This document shows, one piece after another, positions 1 to 8,723 of a stretch of 64,000 nt of DNA (positions are counted from its first letter, which is position 1; each line of letters starts with the position of its first letter). Source of the stretch: Parabacteroides distasonis (GTDB lineage: Bacteria; Bacteroidota; Bacteroidia; Bacteroidales; Tannerellaceae); the NCBI GenBank assembly GCA_021531775.1, contig JAFBIU010000011.1, positions 1-64,000 of the forward strand, in the 5' to 3' direction. A model generated the notes under the pieces. The model did no database searches and had not been told where the DNA came from. It saw only the letters and a list, made by a program, of their open reading frames with translations. A program made the position numbers and the translations under genes.

Positions 1-103
1 CTATCATGATGCATAGTGTTCAAGCTCTTTACTGCAATTGAGATTGCCATTGAGATTGCTTGCGGATTTTAGGCCTATTTAATTTCTATCGTGATTAAGC
101 TGG

Positions 104-130
104 CTAATGTGGGTATGAACACAAACTCAT
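104..130 (-). pseudogene. Possible remnant of a HEPN partner start (eight codons)
   Basis: On the minus strand an ATG at 130-128 overlaps the TGA of the MNT gene (129-127) as ATGA. It reads MSLCSYPH and then hits TAG at 106-104. HEPN partners of MNT genes often start at such an overlap. No continuing reading frame with HEPN features is visible down to position 1. The remnant reading is an inference from gene arrangement; it could be chance. Confidence 0.25.
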
Positions 131-450
131 ACTAATTGGATTCCATCGTGTTTGACATTCTGATAAAAAGGAGTAAAATGATATTTCAGCCAGTCCTTGA
201 CTGTATAGAGCACCGGACTGATGGCAATCTGCATCGACCAGCCCAACTCGACCAACGGATAGGAAACAAAATCATAATCGGTAGCTTCAATCTTGGGCTT
301 GTCCAACAGAATCAGTATGTCCCAATCAGAATCAGCATGAGCATCGCCACGAGCCTGTGAACCGTAAAGGATCGCCTTGCCTCCCGCAGGCAAGACTTTA
401 CGTAACGTGTCCTTAATAGAAATCAATATGTCCGCTTTTTGCTGTTTCAT
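127..450 (-). CDS. MNT-type nucleotidyltransferase domain protein (HEPN/MNT antitoxin family)
   Basis: Small 107-residue protein of the minimal nucleotidyltransferase (MNT) family. The signature GSQARGDAHADSDWD lies at residues 30-44, with the metal-binding Asp pair at D42 and D44. Family members usually act as the antitoxin half of HEPN/MNT pairs, some by adenylylating the HEPN toxin. The partner normally follows immediately, often overlapping by ATGA. Here an ATGA overlap is present at the stop, but the overlapping frame ends after eight codons, so no full partner is visible in this window. The protein may therefore be a solitary survivor. The family call is firm; a working toxin-antitoxin role is doubtful. 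Confidence 0.85.
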   Translation of the reverse strand: MKQQKADILISIKDTLRKVLPAGGKAILYGSQARGDAHADSDWDILILLDKPKIEATDYDFVSYPLVELGWSMQIAISPVLYTVKDWLKYHFTPFYQNVKHDGIQLV

Positions 451-579
451 CTATCCAACTATTAAATGACTATCCAATCTAATCATGAATGGATTTCCAA
501 AAATAGGGGATTTACTTGACATGGGCAAATAGAACACGAAACTTTATAAAAAAGATTTCCTACCAATCAGGGGAAACTT

Positions 580-620
580 CTGCCACTTCTGCCACTCTGC
601 CAACTGGCAGAAGTGGCAGA
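580..620. repeat. 14-bp perfect inverted repeat in a 330-bp gene-free gap
   Basis: CTGCCACTTCTGCC at 580-593 is matched by its exact reverse complement at 607-620 around a 13-nt centre. The unit itself contains a near-direct repeat (TGCCACT/TGCCACT). No T-run follows, so it is not an obvious terminator. It lies between the MNT gene (start 450) and the fimbrial operon (start 780). Nothing else is recognised in 451-779 apart from AT-rich sequence likely to hold the fimbrial promoter. Confidence 0.7.
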
Positions 621-779
621 GAATGCAACGTGCATATCTTAAAGGTGGAGTCTTAATTTGGATGAATGAAATTTAAATCAATAGACTGGTAATGAAAAAA
701 TAAGAATATTTAGTAGAACAAGGCACACTCTTTGCGGTGTTAATAATGGAATAACTAATGAAAACAGGTCAGTGTACGT

Positions 780-1418
780 ATGATAGGCAGTGTAAAAAGT
801 GTGTATTTATATATAGGTTGGGCGATTGCGATAGGGATTGGTTGTCCGTCCCCGCTGTCGGCCCAGCGATCCTTGTGGCAAAAGTTGGGCGACCAGGGCG
901 TGTGGGGTGTACAGACCAATGCACTTTACGATGCCTTATTGATCCCGAATATCGGTGTGACTTACGGTTTCGACAAGGATTGGTCTGTTCATCTTAACTG
1001 GATGTATGCCTGGTGGAAGAACGATCATCAGCACCGCTATTGGCGTACCTACGGTGGTATGTTGGAGGTACGTCGGTGGTTCGGTGCCTGTTCGGATGCC
1101 TCCCCCTTGACGGGTCATCATGTTGGCTTGTATGGACAGTTGTTGACCTACGACTTTGAATGGGGCGGTCGCGGCTATTTGGGAGACAAATGGAGCTATG
1201 CGGGAGGTCTCTCGTATGGTTATACCTGGTCGCTTGGCGAGCGATGGCGTTTGGATGGTTCGTTGGGGATCGGCTATCTGGGCGGTCTCTATCAGGAATA
1301 TCTACCGATCGACGGCCATTATGTCTGGCAGAGCACGAAACGGAGACATTGGTTCGGCCCTACCAGTGCGGAGATCTCTTTCATCTATCTGCTTGGAAAG
1401 AAAGGAGGTAAACGATGA
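780..1418 (+). CDS. DUF3575 family protein of the fimbrial locus
   Basis: 212-residue protein with an N-terminal hydrophobic export signal ending near a SAQ motif (about residue 29), then a body rich in aromatic and glycine residues with alternating strands (for example GVTYGFDKDWSVHLNW), as expected of a small outer-membrane barrel. This pattern fits DUF3575, a family commonly encoded beside Bacteroidales fimbrillin genes. It starts the operon and its last bases overlap the next gene as ATGA (1415-1418), suggesting translational coupling. A role in fimbria assembly or anchoring is inferred from context. An upstream ATG at 758 is in another frame. Confidence 0.75.
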   Translation: MIGSVKSVYLYIGWAIAIGIGCPSPLSAQRSLWQKLGDQGVWGVQTNALYDALLIPNIGVTYGFDKDWSVHLNWMYAWWKNDHQHRYWRTYGGMLEVRRWFGACSDASPLTGHHVGLYGQLLTYDFEWGGRGYLGDKWSYAGGLSYGYTWSLGERWRLDGSLGIGYLGGLYQEYLPIDGHYVWQSTKRRHWFGPTSAEISFIYLLGKKGGKR

Positions 1419-2323
1419 GAGGTCTGTTGGTAAAAGTGGCCTTTGTAATGTCGCTGTTGGTGTTGTGGGCCTGCGAGCACAAGGAGCTCTGTTATACCCA
1501 TCCGCACTCACCCGCTGTGCGGGTGGTGTTCGATTGGCAACTGTTGGAAGAGGCGATGCGTCCGACAGCGATGCGTGTGGCTTTCTATCCGATACAGGGC
1601 GGTGAGCCGTTGTTGTTCGATTTTTCGGATCCTCAGGGCGGACGTATCGAGTTGCCGGAAGGGGGTTATCGGGTGCTCTGCCACAACAATGATACGGAAT
1701 GGATCGGGTGGCAGGGCATGTCTGACTTTTTGACACTGCGGGCTTCGACCGATCCGATTCAAGCTCCGGATGGGACAGTGGCCTTCTCCACTCCCGATTT
1801 CCTCTGTGTAGGCAGGGAGGATCATGTGTGGATCTCAAGTATCGATGAAGAGCAGGAACAGGTGGTCTGCCTCACTCCCCAGCGTGCGACGTCGCGCTAT
1901 AGTTTTGAGGTGAATGGGTTAAAGGGCCTGGAGCGGTTGGCTGATTTCCGAGGTATGCTGTCGGGAATGTCTGCCCAGCTCTATGTGGCTACCGATAGTC
2001 TGCCAGAGAAAGCCCAGGATCGGTTGTTGTTTGGCGGACAACGCATGGGGGATCAGCTGCAGGGTGTATTCCAGACGTTCGGTTATTCCACGCCCGATTC
2101 CCTGCTGTTCACGCTCTTTCTGCGGGATGCCAAAGGGCAGATGCATCGGTTCCAGCAGGATGTAGGAGATCAGATCCGTTCCTTCCCGCGGGAGGGACAT
2201 GTGGGCGATGTGCACGTAGTACTTCGGTTCGATTTTACATTGCCGACCGACTCGGTGGGAGGCGGTGGATTCGATGTGGATGCCGATGAGTGGGAAGATG
2301 TGCATATCGACATAGATGTGTAG
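1415..2323 (+). CDS. DUF5119 domain lipoprotein, fimbrial accessory
   Basis: 302-residue lipoprotein. A signal peptide ends in a lipobox, LVLWAC, with the acceptor Cys about residue 20. The following HxHxPAVRVVFDW segment and the remaining beta-rich body resemble DUF5119 proteins found with fimbrillins; members are thought to be anchor or minor subunits. It overlaps the upstream DUF3575 gene by 4 bp and sits 60 bp before the fimbrillin gene. The domain assignment is by recognition of the family pattern; the exact fimbrial role is inferred from neighbours. Confidence 0.65.
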   Translation: MRGLLVKVAFVMSLLVLWACEHKELCYTHPHSPAVRVVFDWQLLEEAMRPTAMRVAFYPIQGGEPLLFDFSDPQGGRIELPEGGYRVLCHNNDTEWIGWQGMSDFLTLRASTDPIQAPDGTVAFSTPDFLCVGREDHVWISSIDEEQEQVVCLTPQRATSRYSFEVNGLKGLERLADFRGMLSGMSAQLYVATDSLPEKAQDRLLFGGQRMGDQLQGVFQTFGYSTPDSLLFTLFLRDAKGQMHRFQQDVGDQIRSFPREGHVGDVHVVLRFDFTLPTDSVGGGGFDVDADEWEDVHIDIDV

Positions 2324-2327
2324 AATA

Positions 2328-2335
2328 TATTTTTG
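2328..2335 (+). promoter_or_regulatory. -7 element TATTTTTG upstream of fimbrillin gene
   Basis: Exact TAnnTTTG match five bases after the DUF5119 stop. It gives the fimbrillin gene a possible promoter of its own with a leader of about 45 nt, allowing more fimbrillin than accessory protein. No good -33 partner is seen. Confidence 0.4.
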
Positions 2336-2383
2336 AAATAACTAATTAATACTTTAACAATTTAAAAATAGGAGAATTGAAAC

Positions 2384-3502
2384 ATGAAACAGACATTGTG
2401 TATCTTGGCTGCCGGTGCAGCCTTATTGACGGGATTGACAGGTTGTTCGGCCGATGAGGAGTTGTCGAATGTGGCTCAGTCGGCTTCCAACGAGATCCGG
2501 TTCAATGTGGTGACTACGAATCCTCAGACGAAGGCGGAAATCATTAATGGAACGGGGGATTTGCAACAATACCCTTTCCGGGTGTATGCGTATAAGGGTG
2601 GAGAGTCGTTTATGAACGATGTGAAGATTGCGTACAATAGTGGTGTTTGGAACTATGTTGATCCTAATGATCAAGCCTATTGGCCGCATAATGCCACATT
2701 GGATTTCTATGCTGTTTGTTTTGGCATATATGATGAAGCACTTCATGAATGTCCAACTATAACTAAAGATAAACAATCGTTTGGGGTTCATATTGAAGAT
2801 GAGTTTGATAATGGTTCTCAACCCAATATGGATGTGATGTATGCTTTGGCTAAGAAGCAGTCCAAAATGGATAACAATGGTGTGGTACCCTTGAAATTTA
2901 AACATGCACTTTGTCAAGTGAAGTTCAAAGCCATTAAAAGTGAACGAACTAGGTTGATCAATGTGGAAGTAAAAGGTATGAAATTGTGCAGTGTATCCTC
3001 TTTAGAAATGTTTACTCTCCCTCAACTAGGAGAGGAGAAAGGTTCCTGGACAGATTATAACACTTTATCTACCAATTATCGGATTAAATTAGATAACAAT
3101 GATCCGATCACTGTCAAGAACAGTCTAGATATTGCTACGGACTTGTCAACACTTCATCCATTGTTATGTATTCCACAATCTTTAACAGCTTGGGTTCCTG
3201 AATCAGGCTCAACGATTATTAATACTGGCGATCACCCCGAAACTGGAGATGGTTCTTCTTTCTTGGAGATCGAATGCAAAATCTGGAAAGATGGACATTA
3301 TTTTGTAGGCGATGTGGATAGATACGGTTACACTTATGTTCCATTTTCAGCTCAGTGGGAAGAGGGCAAACGCTATACTTATACCTTACATTTTGGAGGT
3401 GGATACAATCCAGATGGAACTGAAATCGATATTGTTCCCATTACGTTTACGGCAGAAGCAACTGATTGGGTTGATGCACCGAATGATATAACCGGTTTCT
3501 AA
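2384..3502 (+). CDS. Fimbrillin family lipoprotein (Mfa/FimA-like)
   Basis: 372-residue lipoprotein with signal peptide and lipobox LTGLTGC (Cys about residue 21). The segment SNEIRFNVVTTNPQTKAE is the usual start of the mature fimbrillin N-terminal domain; an Arg or Lys in this region is where gingipain-like proteases trim Bacteroidales type V pilins before donor-strand assembly. AYWPHNATLDFYAV and VPLKFKHALCQVKFKA are typical fimbrillin core motifs. It is the last gene of the operon and is followed by a strong hairpin. From about 2640 the coding sequence is clearly more AT-rich than the signal-peptide region and upstream genes, which suggests a mosaic or exchanged variable region. Whether it is the shaft or a tip subunit cannot be told. 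Confidence 0.8.
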   Translation: MKQTLCILAAGAALLTGLTGCSADEELSNVAQSASNEIRFNVVTTNPQTKAEIINGTGDLQQYPFRVYAYKGGESFMNDVKIAYNSGVWNYVDPNDQAYWPHNATLDFYAVCFGIYDEALHECPTITKDKQSFGVHIEDEFDNGSQPNMDVMYALAKKQSKMDNNGVVPLKFKHALCQVKFKAIKSERTRLINVEVKGMKLCSVSSLEMFTLPQLGEEKGSWTDYNTLSTNYRIKLDNNDPITVKNSLDIATDLSTLHPLLCIPQSLTAWVPESGSTIINTGDHPETGDGSSFLEIECKIWKDGHYFVGDVDRYGYTYVPFSAQWEEGKRYTYTLHFGGGYNPDGTEIDIVPITFTAEATDWVDAPNDITGF

Positions 3503-3541
3503 CCCATCCCTTTGTCTGTTCCCTGACGGTCAGATCATTTG

Positions 3542-3573
3542 ATTGCCCATCGTTTCTACTGACGATGGGCAAT
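3542..3573 (+). terminator. Hairpin terminator after the fimbrial operon
   Basis: A perfect 12-bp stem (ATTGCCCATCGT at 3542-3553 with its complement at 3562-3573) and an 8-nt loop lie 40 bp after the fimbrillin stop. The following sequence is only moderately T-rich. Confidence 0.65.
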
Positions 3574-3753
3574 GTTTATGCATTTTCTTGCAGAACCTGA
3601 TGCAGTTTACGGATGTCAACAGTGCGACGATGCACTTCCCGATCATTCCCTGCAACATGGCTCCGCTGAATTTCCGGGTACCGGAAGCGGACTGGATGGA
3701 GGTCAAGGTCTCTGCTGCCAACAGGCGGCTACACAGCAGGTTGCAATGAATAT

Positions 3754-4098
3754 GTGCACCAGCTTTTCGAGGCCGGGATGCTGTTACCCCAGGGAACTTC
3801 GTGCGGTACGTTGCGCCTGTTGGTAGAGGGTTATCTGAAGATGGGGGAAGCCCGATTGGCTACTAAATACCTGTCGATTCTGGAAAAAACGACCTGTCAT
3901 ACCCGCTGGGTCGCTTCCCGGCGTGCCCTGTTGTCATCGTTGTCCACCCATCCGATCGATACCCCCGACCGCAGTCCGCGTGATCTCTACATCGGATCCT
4001 ATCCCTTGGCCTATGAACTTGATTTGTTATTGCAAGATAATCCTGCTAATAAGTTAGCAAAAATCTATTTGGAAGCTCTACAGATTATTCAAAAATAA
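3754..4098 (+). pseudogene. C-terminal fragment resembling DUF6057 proteins
   Basis: The open frame from a GTG at 3754 reads HQLFEAGMLLPQGTS, then helical repeat-like sequence (TLRLLVEGYLKMGEARLATKYL), ending at 4098. This resembles the C-terminal end of large DUF6057 membrane proteins of Bacteroides and Parabacteroides, as I remember that family. No ATG with a good ribosome-binding site starts it, and upstream (3590-3750) protein-like segments fall in other frames. This suggests a gene reduced to its tail by deletion and frameshifts. It could instead be a short unrelated ORF. The stretch 3574-3753 holds no other recognisable gene. Confidence 0.45.
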
Positions 4099-4100
4099 AC

Positions 4101-4108
4101 TACTTTTG
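4101..4108 (+). promoter_or_regulatory. -7 element TACTTTTG for the alpha-galactosidase gene
   Basis: Exact TAnnTTTG match 27 bp before the ATG at 4136, just downstream of the fragment stop codon. Confidence 0.5.
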
Positions 4109-4135
4109 TGAAGTTTATAAACACTATAACGTATC

Positions 4136-6331
4136 ATGAAAAAGTATTATTTATTGATCGGCCTGTTAGGTATGGCCGGATCATTGTGGGCACAGGTAGT
4201 TTCGGTGCAGACACCGAATACCTCGTTGGTGCTCTCGGCTCCGCAAGGAGGCACCTTGAAACATCTCTACTATGGCACGAAGTTGTCTGATAGCGATCTG
4301 AAAAACATTGAATCGGCTGAACGGGCCCAGTGGGAGGCCTATCCGGCGTATGGTATGAATTGTACCCACGAAGCCGCCCTTTCCGTGCGTCATGCCGATG
4401 GTAACATGAGTACCCAACTCGCTGTGACCGATGTGAAGAGCGAACAGCAGGGAACGGCTACGGTGACCAAGATCAACTTGAAAGACAAGGTCTATCCCTT
4501 CTCCGTGCGGGTCTGCTACAAGAGCTATTCAGATGCTGACATCATCGAGACCTGGACGGAAATTGAACATCAGGAGAAGAAGCCGGTAGAACTGTTGGAG
4601 TTTGCATCTGGTTATCTGCCCATTCGTCGGGGACAGGTATGGCTCTCCTCACTCTATGGCTTCTGGGCCAACGAGGCTCGTCTGGCCGAAGAGGCTTTGT
4701 TGCCGGGTGTCAAGATCATCAAAAACAAGGATGGTGTGCGCAATGCACAGACCGCCCATTCGGAGGTGATGTTCTCGTTGGATGGCAAACCGCAGGAAAA
4801 CACGGGTCGTGTCATTGGTGCAGCCCTTTGCTACAGTGGCAACTACGAACTGAAGATCGACACCGATGAGAGCGATTACCACCATTTCTTTGCCGGTATC
4901 AATCCGGACAATTCGGCTTATCAGTTGGCCAAGGGTGAATGTTTCACAACTCCGGTTCTGGCCTTGACCTACAGCGATGAGGGTCTGAGCGGCAGCAGCC
5001 GTAACTTCCACCGTTGGGCTCGCAACTACCGTCTGGCCAATGGTCAGGAGTTACGCAAGATCTTGTTGAACAGTTGGGAAGGTGTCTATTTCAATATCAA
5101 CGAAGCCGGAATGGCCCAAATGATGAAGGACATTGCCTCGATGGGTGGTGAACTCTTCGTCATGGACGATGGCTGGTTCGGCGAGAAGTATCCGCGTACG
5201 ATCGATACCTGCGGCTTGGGCGACTGGGTAGTCGATAAGAACAAATTGCCGCACGGTGTGAAGGGGCTGGTTCAGGAGGCTGACAAGAACGGCATCAAGT
5301 TTGGTATTTGGATTGAACCGGAAATGGCCAACACACGCAGCGAATTGTATGACAAACATCCCGATTGGGTCATCAAGGCTCCGAACCGGGAGGTGGTGAC
5401 GGGACGTGGCGGTACGCAGGTGGTGCTCGATCTGGGCAACCCGGCCGTGCAGGACTTCGTCTTTGGCGTCGTGGATGACCTAATGACCAACAACCCGACG
5501 ATCGACTATATCAAGTGGGATGCCAACATGTCTATCGTGAACCATGGTTCGCAATACCTGCCGGCTGACAAGCAGAGCCACCTCTACATCGAGTTTCATC
5601 GCGGCTTTGAAAAGGTGTGCCAGCGCATCCGTGCCAAATATCCGAAGCTGACCATTCAGGCATGTGCCAGTGGTGGCGGTCGTGCCAACTACGGTGTGCT
5701 GCCCTACTTCGACGAGTTCTGGGTCAGTGACAACACCGATGCGTTGCAACGTGTCTATATGCAGTGGGGTACCTCCTATTTCTATCCGGCATTGGCGATG
5801 GCTTCGCACATCAGTGCCGCTCCCAACCATCAGACAGGCCGTGTCGTTCCGTTGAAGTTCCGTACAGACGTGGCTATGAGCGGACGTCTCGGTATGGAGA
5901 TCCAGCCCAAGGACATGACGGATCAGGAGAAGGAGCAGTGCCGCAAGGCGATTGCTGACTACAAGGTGATCCGTCCGGTCGTACAGCAGGGCGATATCTA
6001 CCGACTGGTTTCTCCGTATGAGAATAAGGGCGTTGCCTCGTTGATGTACACATCAGCCCAGAAGGACAAGGCTGCCTTCTTCTGGTGGAAGACCGAACAC
6101 TTCTTCAACCAGCATCTGCCGCGCGTGAAGATGGCCGGTCTGGATCCTGCCCGCCGCTACCGCATCCAGGAGTTGAACCGGGTGGATCGGGAACCGTTGT
6201 CGTTCGAAGGCAAGAGCTTCACCGGTGCCTACCTGATGGAGAATGGCCTGGAGATGCCGGCTACGCATCGGGTCGATCGCCACTATCCCGGCGACTATGC
6301 CAGCCGTGTACTCTACTTGGTGGCTGAATAG
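4136..6331 (+). CDS. Alpha-galactosidase, glycoside hydrolase family 36
   Basis: 731-residue secreted or periplasmic enzyme that removes terminal alpha-1,6-galactose from raffinose-type sugars or galactomannan. A signal peptide (MKKYYLLIGLLGMAGSLWAQ) is followed by the GH36 N-terminal beta-sandwich, the catalytic barrel (FVMDDGWFG, FGIWIEPEM) and a C-terminal beta domain. The nucleophile is Asp462 in YIKWDANM and the acid/base is Asp532 in WVSDNTDA; both are present. Length is normal for GH36. It has its own promoter and is convergent with the patatin gene only 3 bp away. The galactose released would suit GalM/GalK at 44-48 kb. Confidence 0.93.
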   Translation: MKKYYLLIGLLGMAGSLWAQVVSVQTPNTSLVLSAPQGGTLKHLYYGTKLSDSDLKNIESAERAQWEAYPAYGMNCTHEAALSVRHADGNMSTQLAVTDVKSEQQGTATVTKINLKDKVYPFSVRVCYKSYSDADIIETWTEIEHQEKKPVELLEFASGYLPIRRGQVWLSSLYGFWANEARLAEEALLPGVKIIKNKDGVRNAQTAHSEVMFSLDGKPQENTGRVIGAALCYSGNYELKIDTDESDYHHFFAGINPDNSAYQLAKGECFTTPVLALTYSDEGLSGSSRNFHRWARNYRLANGQELRKILLNSWEGVYFNINEAGMAQMMKDIASMGGELFVMDDGWFGEKYPRTIDTCGLGDWVVDKNKLPHGVKGLVQEADKNGIKFGIWIEPEMANTRSELYDKHPDWVIKAPNREVVTGRGGTQVVLDLGNPAVQDFVFGVVDDLMTNNPTIDYIKWDANMSIVNHGSQYLPADKQSHLYIEFHRGFEKVCQRIRAKYPKLTIQACASGGGRANYGVLPYFDEFWVSDNTDALQRVYMQWGTSYFYPALAMASHISAAPNHQTGRVVPLKFRTDVAMSGRLGMEIQPKDMTDQEKEQCRKAIADYKVIRPVVQQGDIYRLVSPYENKGVASLMYTSAQKDKAAFFWWKTEHFFNQHLPRVKMAGLDPARRYRIQELNRVDREPLSFEGKSFTGAYLMENGLEMPATHRVDRHYPGDYASRVLYLVAE

Positions 6332-6334
6332 GCC

Positions 6335-8653
6335 TTAGTCCAACATCTTGGGGTTGAAGATCAGGTAACCGATGTTCACCCCCACGTTGAAGTTCTTCGA
6401 CGGATAGCTGTATCCATTACCGAAGATACCGATTGACAGGAATGGGAGTTGCAGCACCACCGCTGCTTCTCCCATATATTCAAAGGAGCGGAGAAACTTG
6501 CCGTAATAGGGAACCCCGTAGTAACTTTGGTTGCTTTGGAAGGTCTCCTTCTTGATCTCGTTGAGCGGTGCAAAGCCGTAGAGATCCAACCGCAGATGCA
6601 ACAATTTACCCATCTTGATAATCGGACTCACTCCGGCAGCTACATATTGGTTGGCCCGGAACGCCTCGTTGAAGACAATACGGCTGTGGGGGGTCGGTGT
6701 GAAGGCCGGTGCCTGCAAGACGGTTGCCGTGTAGTTGTTCAGCAGACTCTTGCTCGAGAGGACCACTTCACCCAGGAAACCGATATTGAACTGGTCGTTC
6801 ACCTCTTTATACTCATGCCAGCGTCCTTTCAGCTGCAACCAGGTGTGGGTGCTCTCATCTTTCATATCATCCTGTTGTGACGTAGGAGCGGGCAGGTATT
6901 TCTCCTTGCCCGTGACATACTGTGCCTTCAGGAACTTCTGCTTTCCTTTGATGGAATACATCCGGTCGTTGAGGCTGTTCTGTTCGATACTGACCGTACC
7001 GGCAAAGAGGTTGTAGCGGCTGAAGTCGAAATCCGTATTGGCAAAACTGATGTTACTGCTTTGGAGGTAATTGTCCTTCAGCTGACCGTATGCGAACCCA
7101 ATTTCTGCCTTTGCCTGATTCAGGAAGGGGAATCCCAATTTAACCTTCATGTAGAGCTCCTTCTGCTTGATGATGGCCGGCACGACATCCTCATAGAAGA
7201 GGGATTGGCTCTCCGAATAGCGTTTATCGGAAAAGACCATGTCGAGATGCAGGTAGGTCGGGATCTGTGTCTGCAGGTAGGTACGGGCACTCAACTGTAC
7301 ACCGCTGAAGGAGTTACCCACGTGAAAATGGGTGTTGAAGTCGGCCGGGATACGTCCTAAATATTGATAACCCAAACCTAAATAGAGCTGGTTGGCCTGG
7401 TGTGACGAGACATGGCCACCGAAGGCGATCTTGACCTCCTCCTTCATCTTGACATCCAAATAGAGGTCGAACTTTTTCTCTTTCCGGTTATAGACGGCAT
7501 GCGGCATGATCTCCTTGATCTTGGAGTAGGAAAGCATCTTAAAGTAGGCCCGCTTGAACTCCTCCATGGTGAAGTCGTCGTTGACATCGCGGCGGAGCTG
7601 GGCCTCAATGTATCGTTTCTGGCTCTCCGATACCCCGTTGATGTAGATGTTGTGGAAGATCAGCGGAGGCAGACTGGCCCGATAAGCCTCCCGTCGTGCC
7701 TGTACCTCTTCGTAGGGGACGGTACGGGGTACCCGCTGCTTGATGGAATCCATGAGTGCCAACGTACGTTTATAACCGATCTCCATCAGGGCTTTGCCCT
7801 TGTGGAAATCCAGCAATGACACATCGGGAAAATTGAACTTGATGATCATGCCCTCCTCTTCCGGTACGTCGTAGGTGGTCTTTTGCATGACCATCTCTTC
7901 CAGCTGGTTGTAGATGTTGCTCGAAGGTTTGCTCTCGCCGGTCGATAGGCTTGACCCGAAGATGAAGTCCGGATGGAAGGCTTCGCGCATCGGATCCGTG
8001 GGGAAATTGTCATAGATACCACCGTCGAACAGAGGGACACTGTCTTTCCAGATGGGTTGGAAGACGAAGGGAAAACTCATGGAGGCACGTACTGCATCCC
8101 CCAAATCACCACTCTTGAAGACAATCGCCTTCTTGGTATAGACATCGGATGCCACGCAGCGGAAGGGGACAAACAGGTTGTTGAAATTCCAGCCCGCTTT
8201 GGCCGTAGCTTGAGCAAACAGGGCCATGAAGGCCTGGTTCATTTGGATAGGATTGATCAGACTATTGGGCAGAAAGTTGGCTTTCACCTGCAGGGAGTCG
8301 GAGAGATCGATAGCAAAGTTGACAATCTCCGGGGTTGGGGCCGGCTCCTTGAAGTAATAGCTGTATTTTTCTTCCACCGTACCTGTCTGCCAATAGCCGA
8401 ACTCGTCGGAGAGCATCAGCTGGAGCATCTCCTCCGGAGTATAGCCCATGGCATAGAGACTGCCGATAATGGCACCGATGCTGGTACCTGTCACGTAGTC
8501 GATGGGTACACCATTCTCTTCCAATGCTTTGATCACCCCAATGTGGGCTGCTCCCTTGGCACCGCCGCCACTCATGACCAGTCCCACGGTCTGTGCTTGG
8601 CTTACCGTGAGGGTCAGCCAGCAGATTATGCCGATAATCCAATTCCGTTTCAT
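6335..8653 (-). CDS. Patatin-like phospholipase fused to POTRA-like segment and outer-membrane barrel
   Basis: 772-residue exported protein. The signal peptide (about 1-20) leads into a patatin domain with the oxyanion loop GGGAKG (29-34), nucleophile Ser58 in GTSIG and catalytic Asp210 in DGG. Residues of roughly 330-420 resemble a POTRA module (YINGVSESQKRYIEAQ), and the last 350 or so are beta-strand rich and end in NIGYLIFNPKMLD, as in Omp85/BamA-type barrels. The layout matches PlpD/FplA-type (type Vd) patatin autotransporters, where the lipase is displayed at or released from the surface. Lipase activity and topology are inferred from domains. It is a single-gene unit convergent with the GH36 gene. 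Confidence 0.88.
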   Translation of the reverse strand: MKRNWIIGIICWLTLTVSQAQTVGLVMSGGGAKGAAHIGVIKALEENGVPIDYVTGTSIGAIIGSLYAMGYTPEEMLQLMLSDEFGYWQTGTVEEKYSYYFKEPAPTPEIVNFAIDLSDSLQVKANFLPNSLINPIQMNQAFMALFAQATAKAGWNFNNLFVPFRCVASDVYTKKAIVFKSGDLGDAVRASMSFPFVFQPIWKDSVPLFDGGIYDNFPTDPMREAFHPDFIFGSSLSTGESKPSSNIYNQLEEMVMQKTTYDVPEEEGMIIKFNFPDVSLLDFHKGKALMEIGYKRTLALMDSIKQRVPRTVPYEEVQARREAYRASLPPLIFHNIYINGVSESQKRYIEAQLRRDVNDDFTMEEFKRAYFKMLSYSKIKEIMPHAVYNRKEKKFDLYLDVKMKEEVKIAFGGHVSSHQANQLYLGLGYQYLGRIPADFNTHFHVGNSFSGVQLSARTYLQTQIPTYLHLDMVFSDKRYSESQSLFYEDVVPAIIKQKELYMKVKLGFPFLNQAKAEIGFAYGQLKDNYLQSSNISFANTDFDFSRYNLFAGTVSIEQNSLNDRMYSIKGKQKFLKAQYVTGKEKYLPAPTSQQDDMKDESTHTWLQLKGRWHEYKEVNDQFNIGFLGEVVLSSKSLLNNYTATVLQAPAFTPTPHSRIVFNEAFRANQYVAAGVSPIIKMGKLLHLRLDLYGFAPLNEIKKETFQSNQSYYGVPYYGKFLRSFEYMGEAAVVLQLPFLSIGIFGNGYSYPSKNFNVGVNIGYLIFNPKMLD

Positions 8654-8676
8654 CCTGTTTCTTCAATTGATTCCGA

Positions 8677-8684
8677 CAAAGGTA
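8677..8684 (-). promoter_or_regulatory. -7 element TACCTTTG for the patatin gene
   Basis: Exact TAnnTTTG on the minus strand, 23 bp before the ATG at 8653. Confidence 0.5.
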
Positions 8685-8723
8685 ACGATTCTTTCGGTTA
8701 CTTGCGAGACTACACAGGCAATT

